Source of the DNA: Lineus longissimus
Lineage: Eukaryota; Nemertea; Pilidiophora; Heteronemertea; Lineidae
Reading direction: 5' to 3'
NCBI RefSeq assembly: GCF_910592395.1
Contig: NC_088310.1
Span: 4,533,501 to 4,597,500, forward strand
Length of the DNA stretch: 64,000 bases
The notes below the pieces were generated by a model. It made no database searches and was not told the DNA's origin. It saw nothing but the letters and a program-made list of their open reading frames with translations. The position numbers were made by a program, and so were the translations under genes. Below, piece after piece: positions 26,045 to 39,379 of the stretch. Each line of letters begins with the position of its first letter. The first letter of the stretch is position 1.

Positions 26045-29000
26045 ATGGCTTATTCAGGGCATGCTCTACCTGGCGGTGCTATTTACGAGATAGCTAACCC
26101 TGTAAGTATATGTGCTATTCCCTATTTGATTTTGACTTTCTGACACTTGCTGACACTATCTGAAATTGATTTTGAACTGTCTGAAAATTGATATTTTTTC
26201 ACTCACTTCCTGACCCTTAGTTCCTATACACTCGACATGCTAGTACAGCTAGACATGCAATCATGCAGAGGACAGTAGGTATACATCATGACATGTTAGC
26301 CTATATGACTTTTTCATCCTTTCCAAGGATAGGGGTTAGAATTTAGTTGGCAAGCCCAAGTTGGTGCGTACAAGGCCGGGCTTCAAGGTGAAGGTACAAC
26401 CTGTGCATGCCTGGCTGGCTATAGTTAGTTGCAAGCACTGGGCATGGGGGGGGGGGGAGGGAGACCTACATATCCTGGTCAAGGTCTCTCTTGAATGTAT
26501 TTGCCACAAAACTGAAAATCACAATCTCCTCGATGTCCTGCCATCCTGGGCTGACCCAGCTTTGTTTTTTTTATCGTTCTTTCTCCTAGACTAGTTGCAT
26601 TGGATCTCTTTCCATTACATTACACTGTAAAAATCTACTTGGGCTTAATCCTAACACTGAATCATACCACATACTTTATTTCTTCCATCCAGCATATGCC
26701 ATACAGTGGTCCAGTGCGAGGACCTTTGATCCATGGATCCATGATCTTTATCCGAGGACACATTCAACAGGGATGCAGCCGGTAAATACTATGTCCATTA
26801 CTACATGAACCATCAGTTTGTGTGATTTGCAAGTGGCCCCCCGGCATCTGTCAACTCAACTCTTCTATCGCACAAAAGTTTTCCTTGAACTGTAAAGAAA
26901 TGTTGTTCATTTGAATCAGTTCATTATTCCAGAATGGTGATCAACCTGGAAGCGGCCAACGGAGACATTGTCCTCCACATCAACCCCAGGTTCAATGATG
27001 GCGCGATCGTACGCAACACATGCCAAGGTAACTGGGGCGGAGAGGAGAGAAGTGGGGGCATGCCACTTCAGCAAGGAGGCCAGTTTGAGTGCATCATCTT
27101 GGTGCAGGAGGGTCATTACAAGGTAAGTTTATCATACAAGCGATTGATCTCTACAGTCTTAGAAAAAAGCACAGTATTGGTCATTTAGCTATAGAGGGGC
27201 TTCCGAACTGTGTATGTGACATAGGCTGACATTGCAGGTATCAACTAAAATTACCTTTTCAGATTGCATTCAATGGCCAGCACTTCACCGACTATCATCA
27301 CCGCATGGCAAAGGAGTCTGTAACTTTACTCAAGGTTGATGGAGATCTTCGCCTGAACAATATCACATTCCAAGGGGTTCCCGTAAGTATTTCGAAATGC
27401 CGCCGAAAAATGCCATGGAATTTCTCTACCCAATGCCAACTGTTATTTTTGCATTTGTTGCAAGTTGAAATACATTTGATAAACCAGCACCTGCTGTCAA
27501 GTGAACATCACTCTTAGCCAGTGTCTGTGTCACAGTTATTTTCAAAGAAGACAAAGAAAGTTAAGTGAAAGTTGGTTAGAAACACAAGGATTTGTGCTGC
27601 TAATCTTGGTATCCTCTTGCAAGAGTTCTTGTTTGGAGAGATTCCTTGGCAGCTTTCTTCTTCTCCACATCATCCTTTGTCCAAATCAGACATTGTCCCC
27701 CAGTCCAATCCTTACAGGGCCTTCTGTATGTTTGTTACAAGACGACAGACTCCTTTGTTCATAGAAATCACACATGGAATAGGAATGCACTTAAGTTAGA
27801 AATCCATTACCTTATCAGCAGATCTGCTCCCTCTATCTTTTTCCTACTCAAAGTTACATTTTAGGTCTAATAAATTTGTTTTCAGTCCATGTAGTGAGGA
27901 AGGTATCGAGAATTGTGAGCACGCCAGTTGTTATACAACGTATTGAGTTGTTTCAAACTGAACACAGATTTTGTGCTATGACTCTGACCAAGGAAAAGCC
28001 AAGTCTTACCATTTAGCTTTACTCGTTACCTCGATCCTTCCCTCAATGTTTTTTTAGCAACCTCCTCCTTACATGGGAGCTCCAGATCCTTATGCCCGGA
28101 TGTGCAAGATGCCAGAGCCAAGTCCGGGAGTACCAGGGTTTCCATATGCCATGGGGAAAGTTGCCCCACCAGAGAATCCACCAGTGAGTAGGGAATGATC
28201 AATTTTGAATGCTGACTAACATTTTCTTTCCTAAAGTAGCTAATTTTCTTTTTTTAGCTAATTTACTTTCTTGCAGTGTAACTAACAAGTTTTACTTTTG
28301 CTAATAAAAACACATTTTGATTTTGGCAGAGGAACAAGGATTCTTGATTTGAAACGCCTAACAAATATTATGTAGTAGGACTGCATGCGTCAACACTGCT
28401 TCAGCCTATGCTCCTATTACTTTGCGTCTTTTCGTACATTTTTTAGAAATATCATTATAAATTTTAAATGGAGAAATTGAACTAGATTTTGTCATTTCTA
28501 ATCAAGCTATAGGCCCCTAATGTCCAAGTGTTGTGTCTATCTTGTTTGACTAGTCTCTCGGTAGATTGTATCTGTCTAATTATCAAGTAATCTTTAATTT
28601 AGTCACTTGCGTGATACTTTGCAAGCTTAGTCATGAGGTATGGAAGTGATAATCAAGCATATCAAGTCTATTAGTACTTATATAACTACATGGACAACTG
28701 ATAAATATGAAGTTCATATCCTAATCCCTAAGGAACTTTATGTAATTCTGTCTGCGGGTAACTTTTGTTAGCCACAAGTTTGATTACAAGTGTAAACGTG
28801 CCAGGACCTGGCAGGTATGGCCATTTAAACAAACTGGACCACAGGGCATAGATATTCATTCTCTTTGTCTTAATGATCAGGAATAAGGAATATGTAATAT
28901 GGCATAAGAAATCATCATCAAAGCCTTTGATGGGTAAAGTGGCCATGATCAAGTCAGTCATGCCATTTATCATAATAGCCTAGCTGAAGGCATACTATGT

Positions 29001-31708
29001 ATTTTGTGATATGATATAACATGTTACATGTCACCTAGGTGCCTTTTGTGGGGGTCTCTCTTGTAGGTGTCTTATCTTATCTTAGTCATTAAGTTAAGAT
29101 TAGTTATTTTGATTATACACGGCATAATATGGAATGAAGTTATGGTGTGATGTAGGTGCAATCATACATAGTTTGTGATAATTACCTGGGCTTGAACCTG
29201 CTAACGTGGCACAACCAGTTAGCACTCTGCCTAGCCATGCATGCGGCAATCTTGTATTAAGATTCCAATCAATGGCAGTTCGTATATGTTAAAAAACTTA
29301 AGCCAGTCTCTTTAACCAGCACTAACTTGACTTACACTGCACTAACAGCAAGTTTCTTCTTGTTTTGATAGACTTGGTGGTGCAACAAACTGTCCCTGCT
29401 AGAACTGATGTTGAACTGATGAACTGAAATGAAACCCAAAGGTCCTGTGCATTTGGACTGGTGGACAGTTTGCCTTTAAAGACTCAACCATTATATTCTG
29501 AAGTTGAATTATCAGAATATGTATTGTACCATTTAGACCGAGTCATAAATAACTACAGACATTTAATCAAATAAATATACCACTACACCATATCTGCTAG
29601 ATGCCTGGTCAGGTGATGTTTCTGCACAGTGGGCATGTGAATATCTTATTATTATCAATGACAGCTCAGTTTCAAATTATGTGGGTGTGAAAGGTGTCAT
29701 CCTGACCAACAACATTTCCATTTCCTCTCGTAGTGATAGCAAATCCTAACTGTCACCTTCTCTCCACAGCAATATGGGGTGCCATCCTATGGTACTCCAG
29801 CTGGCCAGGTACCACAACCGGGTGGCTATGCTCCTCCTCCATCAGGGGGCTATGCTCCTCCATCATGTCCATCGGGTGGCTATGCACCTCCATCAAAGGG
29901 TGGATATGCTCCTCCATCAGGTGGCTATGCGCCTCCATCATGTCCATCAGGTGGCTATGCACCTCCATCAAAGGGTGGATATGCTCCTCCGTCAGAGGTT
30001 GGAAACACTCCTCCATCAAAGGGTGGATATGCTCCTCCATCACAGCCTCCTTACCAACCTCCAGTGAGTAGACCTTCTGTTCACAATCCATCTTTAGATA
30101 TAGTAGATTCCCAAAATAGCCTTGTTTGCGCATATCTGGTTTTTGAGGCTACCAGTCTTGTCTTCAAGTGGCAAAGCTATTTTTCAATTCATAACAAAAC
30201 TAACATCACATGATGTTGTGAGGACAGCAGTTGGAATGACTAGCTGCAATTTCTTGCAAATATATCAACAGCCACACAAAACTTGACAAGTCAATGTGAC
30301 ACAAAGTGATATGACAATATCGCTGTTATCTGGACAATGCCTTATGATAACATACCAGTCACCAAATGTACAAGATTTTGATATTATTCAAATGATTGTG
30401 AAAACTGTTCCCTTTTCAGCTTCAACTACTTCACTACTAATAACGTGTAATAAAATTACTTTGTTGATAATTGCGGCATTGTACAAAGGTGTCTTAACCA
30501 CCTCATCCTCTCCGTGCACAGACCTAGCCAATAGAATCCCGGAAGGAGTAGCCTGAAACTCCTGAGTTACTGATATTTTTTCCAACCTAGGGTTATGGTC
30601 CAGCACCTGTGCCAGGCAAGCCAGGACCAGGTGGACCGCCGATTTACAACCCTGTAAGTAAAACTCTTTTTCTGTAGTTGCTATTACATTCAACGGTCCC
30701 AAAAATGTGAATAAAGATTGTAAAGAAACTTTTAAAAGGTAGTTGTCTGAGAGAAGGCATAAATACTAGGAGTGAATAATTAAATTCTTGATAAAACTCT
30801 TATACTACCTAAGGTTTGGATCATGATCTATTAGCTTTAGTACATATTGGGGCCTAATGGTTTAATGATTTGATTTACTCCAGCCTGTACCATTCTTGGG
30901 CAATCTATCTGGCGGTATGCATGCTGGCCGTGATGTTCACATCAGTGGTATCCCCAACCATGGAGCTCAAAGGTAAATAGATAGGCTACTCATTTCAAAA
31001 TGAGTGTCTAGTGATATACTTATAATAGCTATTCTCCAGGAATTCTGTGGAAGCCAAAGTACCTTGAGGCCAGCATTCAGGATTTTGAACGCAACATTTA
31101 AACTGTCCATACATGTAGTCTACATGGCTGAAGCATCAAAGCGTATGTGATGTCATCAACTTTTATACAACACAAAACTTCCCTTTACAAAAGAGAAAGA
31201 AAAGACAAGAAAATTCTTGAAACGTAATGTAGAGCAGGATTATGCATATTTGAAACTTCAATCGTATTCTGTGTTGCATTGTGTTACAGGTTCACAGTTA
31301 ACTTCCAATGTGGCCAAGCGGGGCGTAACATTCCATTCCATTTTGATGTCCGTCTGAACGAACGTTGTATAGTTGGTAACTCAATGCAGAAGAATGCCTG
31401 GGGTAGTGAGATCCGAGTGCATAACGTGCCATTTAGACCTGGCCAGAACTTTGACTTGAGGATTCGCTGTGGCCCAAAGAAGTACAAGGTACGGGAAGCA
31501 TGTATGTAATAAACCGTTCTACTATTTGTATCATTCATCACCTAAGGCTTGAAAAAGAAGAAGCATTTCCTTATTTTCAATCTTTCTTTCCTAGGCGTTT
31601 GTTGCTAACCAGTTGCTGATGGAGTTCCCACATCGTATTTTACCAACGGAGAAGGCTGTCTTGTTGAATATCACAGGCGATGTCAGGTTGACGTGCGTAC
31701 GGTTTTAA
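26045..31708 (+). CDS. Tandem-repeat galectin with GYAPPS linker (10 exons)
   Basis: Exons 26045-26101, 26693-26781, 26933-27122, 27263-27382, 28058-28183, 29770-30063, 30591-30653, 30884-30972, 31290-31488, 31595-31708 (TAA); 446 aa, phases consistent. CRD1 (about 20-152) keeps the full galactose-binding signature: HINPRF, VRN, WGGEER. Residues 153-313 are a Pro/Gly/Tyr-rich linker; exon 6 repeats GGYAPPS with SCPS or SK between. CRD2 (about 314-446) reads FHFDVR, VGN, WGSEIR, so the Asn-Pro of H-NPR is replaced while Trp, Glu and Arg stay. Galectins are made without signal peptide, and none is seen. AATAAA at 32378 can end this form. A second CRD cassette at 33750-34685 can replace exons 8-10. 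Confidence 0.93.
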
Positions 31709-32657
31709 AACATTTGAAAGGTGAGTTCATAAGCAGGCCTGGGCTATACTTGATATCCTGAGTGAACGAAATGTCAGCCTTTACTCTTCAAGTTCAACTT
31801 GATGCCGTACTCACTGGTGTTTGAAAGCTTGATTCATTTTGTAATCTTGCTACTTTGTGGAGGCAGATGTTGAGCTGTTAGTTTGCGAAGAACAGTAGCA
31901 TGGTACACCCTTCTAAACCATATTTTGAAATTAATATAGCAACTATCTAGTTTCCATCAAGCCTTTCTCTTATATCTTTTTAGGTCCTAGGGTGCAACTT
32001 CCTCATCTACCACGGAATCATCTACTTTGCCATGTACTTATTTGGACAATTTGTGATTACCATTAATAATTGGTGCTTGATTTGAAACCGAACTTCCAAG
32101 ATTGCGAATTAGCCTGCTGAGTGTAATATTTGTGTTGTGCTGGGATAAAATTCTTCCATTTCTTCTGTGGGAATTATGGCCACCACTAAAAAAAAGAGGG
32201 AAACAAAAGGTTGTAAGTGGCAGATTTGTTTATGTCCCTTAGATACTACAAAAAACATTGTAGAAGTAGGACAAGGTTTCTCTGGCAACTCATTATTCCT
32301 CAACATGATGAGATGCCTGAAATTTAGGAATGTTCTACCCTTGAGAATGATCTTAAAATTTGATTGCTTATATCAAGAATAAAACTATGCATTCTTGCTT
32401 GTATCCAAAAATTGATGAAAACAGGTGCTATTTTTGTATAGAAATTTATGTTGTTTCCTGTATGATTAGGTTTATGAAATACATAATGGAGGTTTGTAAT
32501 CATTCATATGCCAAGAGTTATACTTAACTTTCTCTAAAGATGGAGAGATGGCTGCGATTTTCACTAGGACGTGCATTTTTCGGGATGTCCAAAATATGTC
32601 GAAACTCAATTGTGACGTCGATGTATCTTGAGTTTTGTCCTCATTTTGGCCATCGTT

Positions 32658-32689
32658 AAAAACTCATTACTTCAAAGTAATGAGTTTTT
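32658..32689. repeat. Perfect hairpin, 15-bp stem and 2-base loop
   Basis: AAAAACTCATTACTT, CA, AAGTAATGAGTTTTT. It lies just after the AATAAA of the short galectin form and before the alternative CRD exons. Confidence 0.9.
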
Positions 32690-33749
32690 GACATTATGAA
32701 GGAGCTTCGAGTGGAAATTGCTTTGCCTTGTTCAAGAATAATGTCAATACATGTATCAAGTTAACTTCATAGGAAGAAAAAGAGCTCAAAAGACATCTTT
32801 GGATTGAAGTTTGGTAAGTCGTCACAGTTATGTTCATCATCGTCAATTTGACATGTATAAAGCTTTTGCAAACCTTTGTTGATATTTTATACTTTCATTT
32901 TACTTTTGTATTTTTGTTGCATTGCCCTGACCTTTGCTAGCTTTGTTGCTGTGACATTTATTCATTTAGTGGACACCATACCACTAAATGGACAGTGCTC
33001 CTATACCAAGTAGGACACATATCAAATAAACCTTTTTCCGGGTTCCCTTTTATGGCACTCAAGGTAAATGGTATCATTATAGCCCCTGTAGTGTAGAAAA
33101 CAACAGGCAGTACACTTGACTGCACGCAGAGGCTACAATTGTACTGGGGCTATAATTTCACTCACTAAATGAATGAATTTTTTGTAATTTTGTGCATTAA
33201 CCTAGCATTTCTTTTTCGCTTAACTTTTCTTAATTCCCGACAGAATTCCTGTTCAGTACCTTGTGTCATTTTCCTACGCAATTGTCATTCCTACGTGTAC
33301 TTTTCCCATGACCTTTCCAATCTGAATGACCTTGTGAGTTACTTCCTAATACCTACCTTTATCCTGTGTCTGTCCTGTGATAAGAAAATTCAAAGTTCAA
33401 ATCCAAAAGGGGATTTCATGAAATGGCTCGCAGCGGGCCACCGTGTCAATGATGTATAAACCCCGCCCGCCACAAGAAAGATCATTACGACTTTTGTACC
33501 ATCTTATGACGTCGTATGATATCAAAGGCAGCCTCGATGGACCAGTGCAGGTTTTTTTATGAGTAGCCACACATGGGTCCTTAGATGTCTTATGCAACCC
33601 GAAATCGCCTCAAAAGTTTCTTGCTCTTTTACTTGCTGCAACTTGAGTAACCAAATGCAGTGCAGATCCGATCTACATACTTTTTAATGTAACATAAACA
33701 CGTTCAAGACTGTCCATTTTCTAAATGTTCTATATGATCTATATTGCAG

Positions 33750-34685
33750 CAAGGCCCGTTTGCTGTTGACCTTCCCGATGGCCACATGCAGCACAAGAAC
33801 TCTGTTGTTATCAAAGGAGTACCAAAGGATGGAGCTGAGAGGTAGGTTTGTCCCAGTTAACTCCTGCATCATCGCTGAACCATTTGATGAATCAGCGACC
33901 GGGTCCTCATTGTATTCAGAGAATTGGGTAACTCATGAGGCTTGACTTGCCATGGACAATATCTAAGGGTCAAAAGTAGCAATTCAGCTTTCTGTGTGTG
34001 GATTTTTAATACTTATTTTTGAAGGGTGGAGGTAATTGCAATAAACAAGACTGGGAATTGACATGGAATCCAAAATGTCCGGACAATTTCAGGTTCAGTG
34101 TCAACCTCCAATGTGACCATGAGGCTCATGATATCCCCTTCCACTTCGACGCCCGTCTCGCATACGGAAATGACAATAAGGTCATCATTGGCAACAACAA
34201 AGAGGGAGGGTCATGGTGTTCTGAGGAACGTTGCAACGATTGCCCCTTCGAGGCTGGGGAGCCCTTCACCATTAAGATCAAGTGTGGAAAGGCTGCTTAC
34301 AAGGTCTGTACTCCATAGGCCTATGATGGGCCACTTCAAAAACATCATCATCATCTGAATAGACATAATTGACTCTTCACAAGGGTTCAACACATATGCC
34401 TGCAATAATTGGCAATTGATAAAGCGCTGCCACCTGGTAAGAGTAGCAGTAGTCTTCATAACGAAGAACTGATCACACCATATTTGGCTGTTGTGTAAAT
34501 GCCCACAGAAGAATTTCTGATAAGTAACTGACTATACACAAGCTTTTACTGAAACTGTCCATTGTCTCTCATAGGTGAAGGTGAATGACCAGAAGATTAT
34601 GAGATTCCCATACCGTGTTGACAAGGAGTGTGTCCACACCCTCAGCATCGATGGAGATGTTATCCTTGAGAGTGTCAAGGCCTAA
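33750..34685 (+). CDS. Alternative C-terminal galectin CRD (3 exons)
   Basis: Exons 33750-33841, 34093-34303, 34575-34685 (TAA). Phases (0, 2, 0) are the same as for exons 8-10 of the galectin gene upstream, so exon 7 (ending IYNP, phase 0) can join either set. The domain reads GHMQHKNSVVIKGVP, FSVNLQCDHEAHDIPFHFDA (HFDAR), IIGNN, WCSEER, IKIKCGKAAYK, ending VILESVKA. It resembles CRD2 more than CRD1, as expected from tandem duplication of the 3-exon cassette. There is no start codon or promoter clearly its own. AATAAA at 35243 follows. It might instead be the end of a separate gene whose first exon I missed. Confidence 0.85.
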
Positions 34686-35380
34686 GGTTAGAGTAAGTAT
34701 AATGAAATACCTTTTGTGTGCTGTGAATGTGGCCAGGTGCCATCCAACTTTCTACATCGAGATGTCACAAATACTCATAAAGTATTTCAAATGATTGACA
34801 TGTGATGTAATCCTTCGCAGGATAAGGACATTTCAACATCTTTGAAAGGATTGGAGATGGGTTTTAACGGTGAACTTTTCCTTGCATTCTGCACAACGGG
34901 GTCCTTCTGGGCCGAAGGAACTGAAAATTGCATAGCCCCCAGGAAATGTACTTGAGATGAATATTTTTACGAGGAGATGAGGCCATGTTACTATAAAAAC
35001 AATTTTACTTCGATTTCAGATGCTGTGTGACTGCTGACAGCAGGATGATACATCTTGGATGAAATACAAACAACAGAAGAGGACTTAAATTAAAAGGACA
35101 AGGCGTGAAGGACACTATCCCAGTAACTAACAACAGATCACCAAAAATATGTATTTTTTATGGTTACTGATAATCCCATTCTCATTGTGTATATACTAAT
35201 AATCTCAAAAGCATGTCAGTGGTCTGCGGCCAACTTATGGGAAATAAAGTTATGGAATATTGACTCTGATTTCTATGTTTTGGTACATTCTTTTTGATGA
35301 AGGAATAATTTTAGTTCATCAGTTGCCTAATAGGTGGCCGGACTGAAGGACGCAAGAATGTGCTTGCTGCCCCTGTCCTT

Positions 35381-36030
35381 GTGGCAACTATCAGGAGTCC
35401 TTGTGACCTGATGTCAGCCACTGTCTCAACCACAGGATAAAAACTGTAACCTCTATCAGGAAACTGTCATATGAGCTTGCAGCCCTTGTCTTATCCAGAA
35501 AGTAAAGACAGTTACATCTGTTTGGAGTCATGACCTGTGGCCACAGCCTCTGTCTCATCCAAAGAGTAAAGACTGTCACATCTATCAGGCTTCATTGTGT
35601 CTCGTGATGGCAGCTACTGTCACATCCAGAGAGTAAACACTAACATCTAGCAGGTTTCATTGTGGCTTGTGATGGCAGCCCCTGTCACATTCAGAGAGTA
35701 AACACCAACATCTATCAGGCTTCATTGTGGCTTGTGATGGCAGCTACTGTCACATCCAGAGAGTAAATACTAACATCTAGCAGGTTTCATTGTGGCTTGT
35801 GATGGCAGCTACTGTCACATCCAGAGAGTAAACACTAACATCTAGCAGGTTTCATTGTGGCTTGTGATGGCAGCTACTGTCACATCCAGAGAGTAAACAC
35901 TAACATCTATCAGGCTTCATTGTGGCTTGTGATGGCAGCCCCTGTCACATTCAGAGAGTAAAGACTGTAACTTCCATAAGGAGTCATTGTGACTTGCGAT
36001 GGAAGCAACTGTCTTGTCAGCAGAGTAAAT
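35381..36030. repeat. 65-bp tandem repeat
   Basis: Copies of CATCTAGCAGGTTTCATTGT, GGCTTGTGATGGCAGC, TACTGTCACATCCAGAGAGT repeat at close to 65 bp. The middle copies are almost identical; those at both ends, to about 36350, are degenerate. Confidence 0.9.
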
Positions 36031-36562
36031 AATGTGTAACATTCATCAGAAGATCGTAAAGCGTCCGTCAGTTATCGACGGATACCAAAAAAGTAGCAGT
36101 CACGTCTCCAAAGTAAAGACCGATGGTACATACCCTCAGAGTAAAGACTGTAATATCTATCAGTAGAAATTGTGATGACAGCAACATCTCTCAAGAGTCC
36201 GTGTGGCCTTTGAATGAAGCCCCTTTCACATCTATGTATATAGTAAAGACTGCAACATCGGGAGTGGTTGTGACTCGTGATAGCTGCCCAGCCATATGCA
36301 AAAGACAGTAACATCAGTCTGGAATCATTGTAACCTGCATCGGAACCAACTGTCTTCGTGTCAGTCAGCCTTCGTCGGACACCGATCACGTTTGAAGACC
36401 GTTCGGAGTTTTGCAAAAATTTCCCTCAACGAAAATCACATCGTATGAGGGTGTCTGTTGGGTTCGTCTTTCCAAGGTCATTGGTCATAGGCAAACACAT
36501 CATCCATAGGATGGGTCCAGTGCTTCATTTTCCAAATAGGACCTGATCATCATTGTTACCGC

Positions 36563-36907
36563 CTATGCCACTGCCAGCATCGCATTCGCTCTTTTCATAT
36601 TTCGGTCACATCCATCTCTAGTCCTTGCATTGAAATGGTCGTTTCGCTCGGACATGAGTGAGGATTGAGCACAATCGTCAGCATCTAAAGATGACATTGC
36701 ATTGATTTGCTGGGCTGATCTGTGCAGTGACTCAAGATAGAAACTGTGAGCCAAGTCCTTTGATCCGTCAGTGAACAGTACATGGTATTCAGGACGAATA
36801 TTCTCCTGTTTCAACTTTACACGTTCATACCGGTAAAGCAGTCTGGGCGTGGGTGTGAGTGACTCAGGTCGATCAGGACCGAAGAAAGAAGACGTAGAGG
36901 GCGCGGA
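36563..36907 (-). CDS. Possible C-terminal exon of an unknown gene
   Basis: Open frame on minus from just after a stop at 36910 to a stop at 36563. It reads SAPSTSSFFGPDRPESLTPT, then LLYRYERVKLKQENIRPEYH, VLFTDGSKDLAHSFYLESLH and ends AMLAVA. Low-complexity Ser/Pro followed by mixed sequence resembles a real tail exon, but I could not find a good acceptor or neighbour exon. No family recognised. Confidence 0.3.
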   Translation of the reverse strand, partial: SAPSTSSFFGPDRPESLTPTPRLLYRYERVKLKQENIRPEYHVLFTDGSKDLAHSFYLESLHRSAQQINAMSSLDADDCAQSSLMSERNDHFNARTRDGCDRNMKRANAMLAVA

Positions 36908-37469
36908 TCATGTCCCCGAGAAAAACTGTCGCCGAGGGATCCGTCGGCTGAAAAGTTATGAGCTGACGTATCATATGATTTTTATCTTCCTCGTAAAGTC
37001 AGCTTGACGAGTTGCTAATGTTTCTCGAAACGACGTTCACGTTTTCGAGAGCAAGATCAGCTCTTCTGCAACCATGTTTCCAAATGAAAAGACAATGTTG
37101 ATTACGGAGTAATATAAAACTTTAATGGATTTCTTACAGGAACATAGACTGTGACAAACGTTTGCATGAAGAATATTAATAATCAATAGTACCATGTTGC
37201 CTGAGATTATCGTCCTCCTTCGTAACGTTTTCCGCACGCACCTCCCTGTGGACCGGACCGTACCTTGCATTAAAAGCAATTGTAGAATCAACTCTGAGCC
37301 ATCGATCCCAAAGCGAATGAAGCTGTTCGCCGACTTCTAAGGTTGCATGCATGTTCCACTAGAATTGCGGGCATTTTGCAAACGAAACTTATTAAATAAT
37401 CGTCGAAGGACCGCACTGTGTTCCATCGGTCGTGAAATGGACGGCTATGAGAACGTTCATAGTAATGTG

Positions 37470-39120
37470 TTAACTCTTCACCACACTTTCTTTTACATAA
37501 TTTTGTATCGTCCTCACATCTTGACTTTGAGACGCTTTTATGTCATTAATGAGGTCGATTTCAATCGCCTTCTTGAATATCTTCCTGAGGCCCCGAACTC
37601 GGATCACAAAACTTTCACGGTCGTTTACATGGAGACCAACAGCCACCGAATCGTCGGACTCAATTATGAGACCAACCGGGTACAGGAACGACTTTTCAAT
37701 AGCAAAGTTTCGCACCAGAGGTATTTTGTCTAAAATGGATTGATGAATCCGGATGGCATCACTGACGTATATGATGCGCCATTTGTCCGTCCGTAACAAA
37801 ACAAGATGGGCACTGTACTCCCTTTTGCCACCGCTGTTGTAGACGCTTGAATGCGCTACCGAGAGGTAATACGGTCCCTTGTAGACCTCTAAAGAAGTTC
37901 CCCCTCTGAGGACGTCAAGGCTATCAATGAAGGGAAACTCACTGAGGGATTTCTCCTTGTAGACGAAATGACATGCCGCGGCGCTGTCACACTGAAGGAC
38001 GCGCAGGGGATCGAAGCTGTATACATAATGCAGTTTCCCGGCGACACTCAGCGGTACCCAGTTGGTGTCTAAGCGCGCCATCCTCTCTCCTTGAATATGA
38101 GGTTTCATGATTCTGCTCTCATCATAATCCCAAAGATAGGGATGTAAAGTATCTATTTTGTCCACGTTCATTGGCATTGGAAAGGTTACCAAAAGTTGTT
38201 GGTTGGACATTGCCAAGATTCGGGGATCGTAAGGTCCCGTGAAGACAGTATACTGTTTTGGGACGGGTATACCAAGTAGACGTCCATTATCGATGGGTTG
38301 CATGTATCGATTAAATGTCTGAGTGTAAAGAAAATTGTCTTGGAAAGTGTTATTTTCTTTTAGCCTGGCCCGAAAGACGCGTTCGTAGTTGAGCCACACC
38401 CTCAGGACGACCACCACGTTGCCCTTGTACCACGTGATGGCGGGGCTGATGGCATTGATCTCACGAGATTTAGCGTACTTATACGGGAACATCCTAGAGA
38501 GCGCCTTGTCTACGACAGGAGAGAATGAATGGAGGACAGAGGATGTGACGTTTCCCGTGATGTCATTCATCTGCGCCGAGAAAATTCGTCCTCGAAGACT
38601 GAACATGAGGACGTTGTGCTCAAGAGCGGTCAGTCGTTTCCCGGTATCTGGCTGTGCGCTGCCATCGCGTAAAAGTTCTTTTGAATAGTAAATACTCTGT
38701 GGCTCTGGGATAATGGTCCGAAACAGGACAAATCTGAGACAAAGAAAGAACAAACCGACAACGGTGATGGACTGAACAAACTGGAGACGCCTCATGTTGA
38801 TGGATGTGAAAACTGCTTGTACGGGCATAGGGTCGTCGGTCATAATCATGTCACTTGATGTCATACAATGCTTCTCATCTGAAACGAGAAACAAGAACAA
38901 CTTGGTGAAGAAGTGTTGGGTCGGGGGAACCAGATGTAGGCTTACTGAAATCACTTGTCTATGAGGCATAAATGGACCACGTTCACCGTTCCGAAACGAT
39001 AAGGAAGGTTTTGTGCTAAAGACTAGGGGCGACCCACATTATCACGGGGTCGAAATGGCTTTTCCAAAAAAATCAGACAGTTAAGAACTCACCGTATATG
39101 TCCTTTTCGAGCATTGTCAT
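37470..39120 (-). CDS. Type II membrane protein, glycan-enzyme-like, unknown
   Basis: Exon 1 39120-39093 and exon 2 38878-37470 (TAA), joined in phase 1, 478 aa. A short cytoplasmic part (about 42 residues) is followed by one membrane helix near 43-63 (VQSITVVGLFFLCLRFVLF) and a luminal domain with N-glycosylation sequons (NVTS, NNTF), the layout of Golgi glycosyltransferases. The luminal part has evenly spaced beta-strand-like segments and motifs such as GPYDPRILAMSNQQLLVTFP, YVYSFDPLRVLQCD and GPYYLSVAHSS, which remind me of five-bladed beta-propeller enzymes (GH130 / beta-mannosyltransferase type). That fold assignment is inference. Without splicing the frame would start earlier at 38969, but the GTTTCAG acceptor and matching exon 1 favour the spliced form. 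Confidence 0.72.
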
Positions 39121-39379
39121 TTGCGTCTGTGAGTGACCGTCTCGCCCGTAGGCTCTATTTTACTTGGTAGAATTATTCATCTCATTGATTAAAGATGGGT
39201 CATGTATTGTTACGAACCGAATAAATGTATATAATTGAATATTGACGGGTCAACTTGTGTCGCCAACTCTTGTCCATGCATGAGAGATTTATTACTTTGA
39301 ACGACAATGCGTATGATAATTCATATATCTTGCGTTATTGTTCGCCAAAATATCGCGCCTTACAAACCGAAGTCGTGTA

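Noticed and set aside
29753-30133. Antisense open frame of 126 aa and other frames over the galectin linker
   Set aside because: By-products of the repeat coding GYAPPS.
36870-36905. Similarity of this segment to bases 29-60
   Set aside because: Only about 20 bp of pyrimidine-rich likeness; not enough to claim homology.
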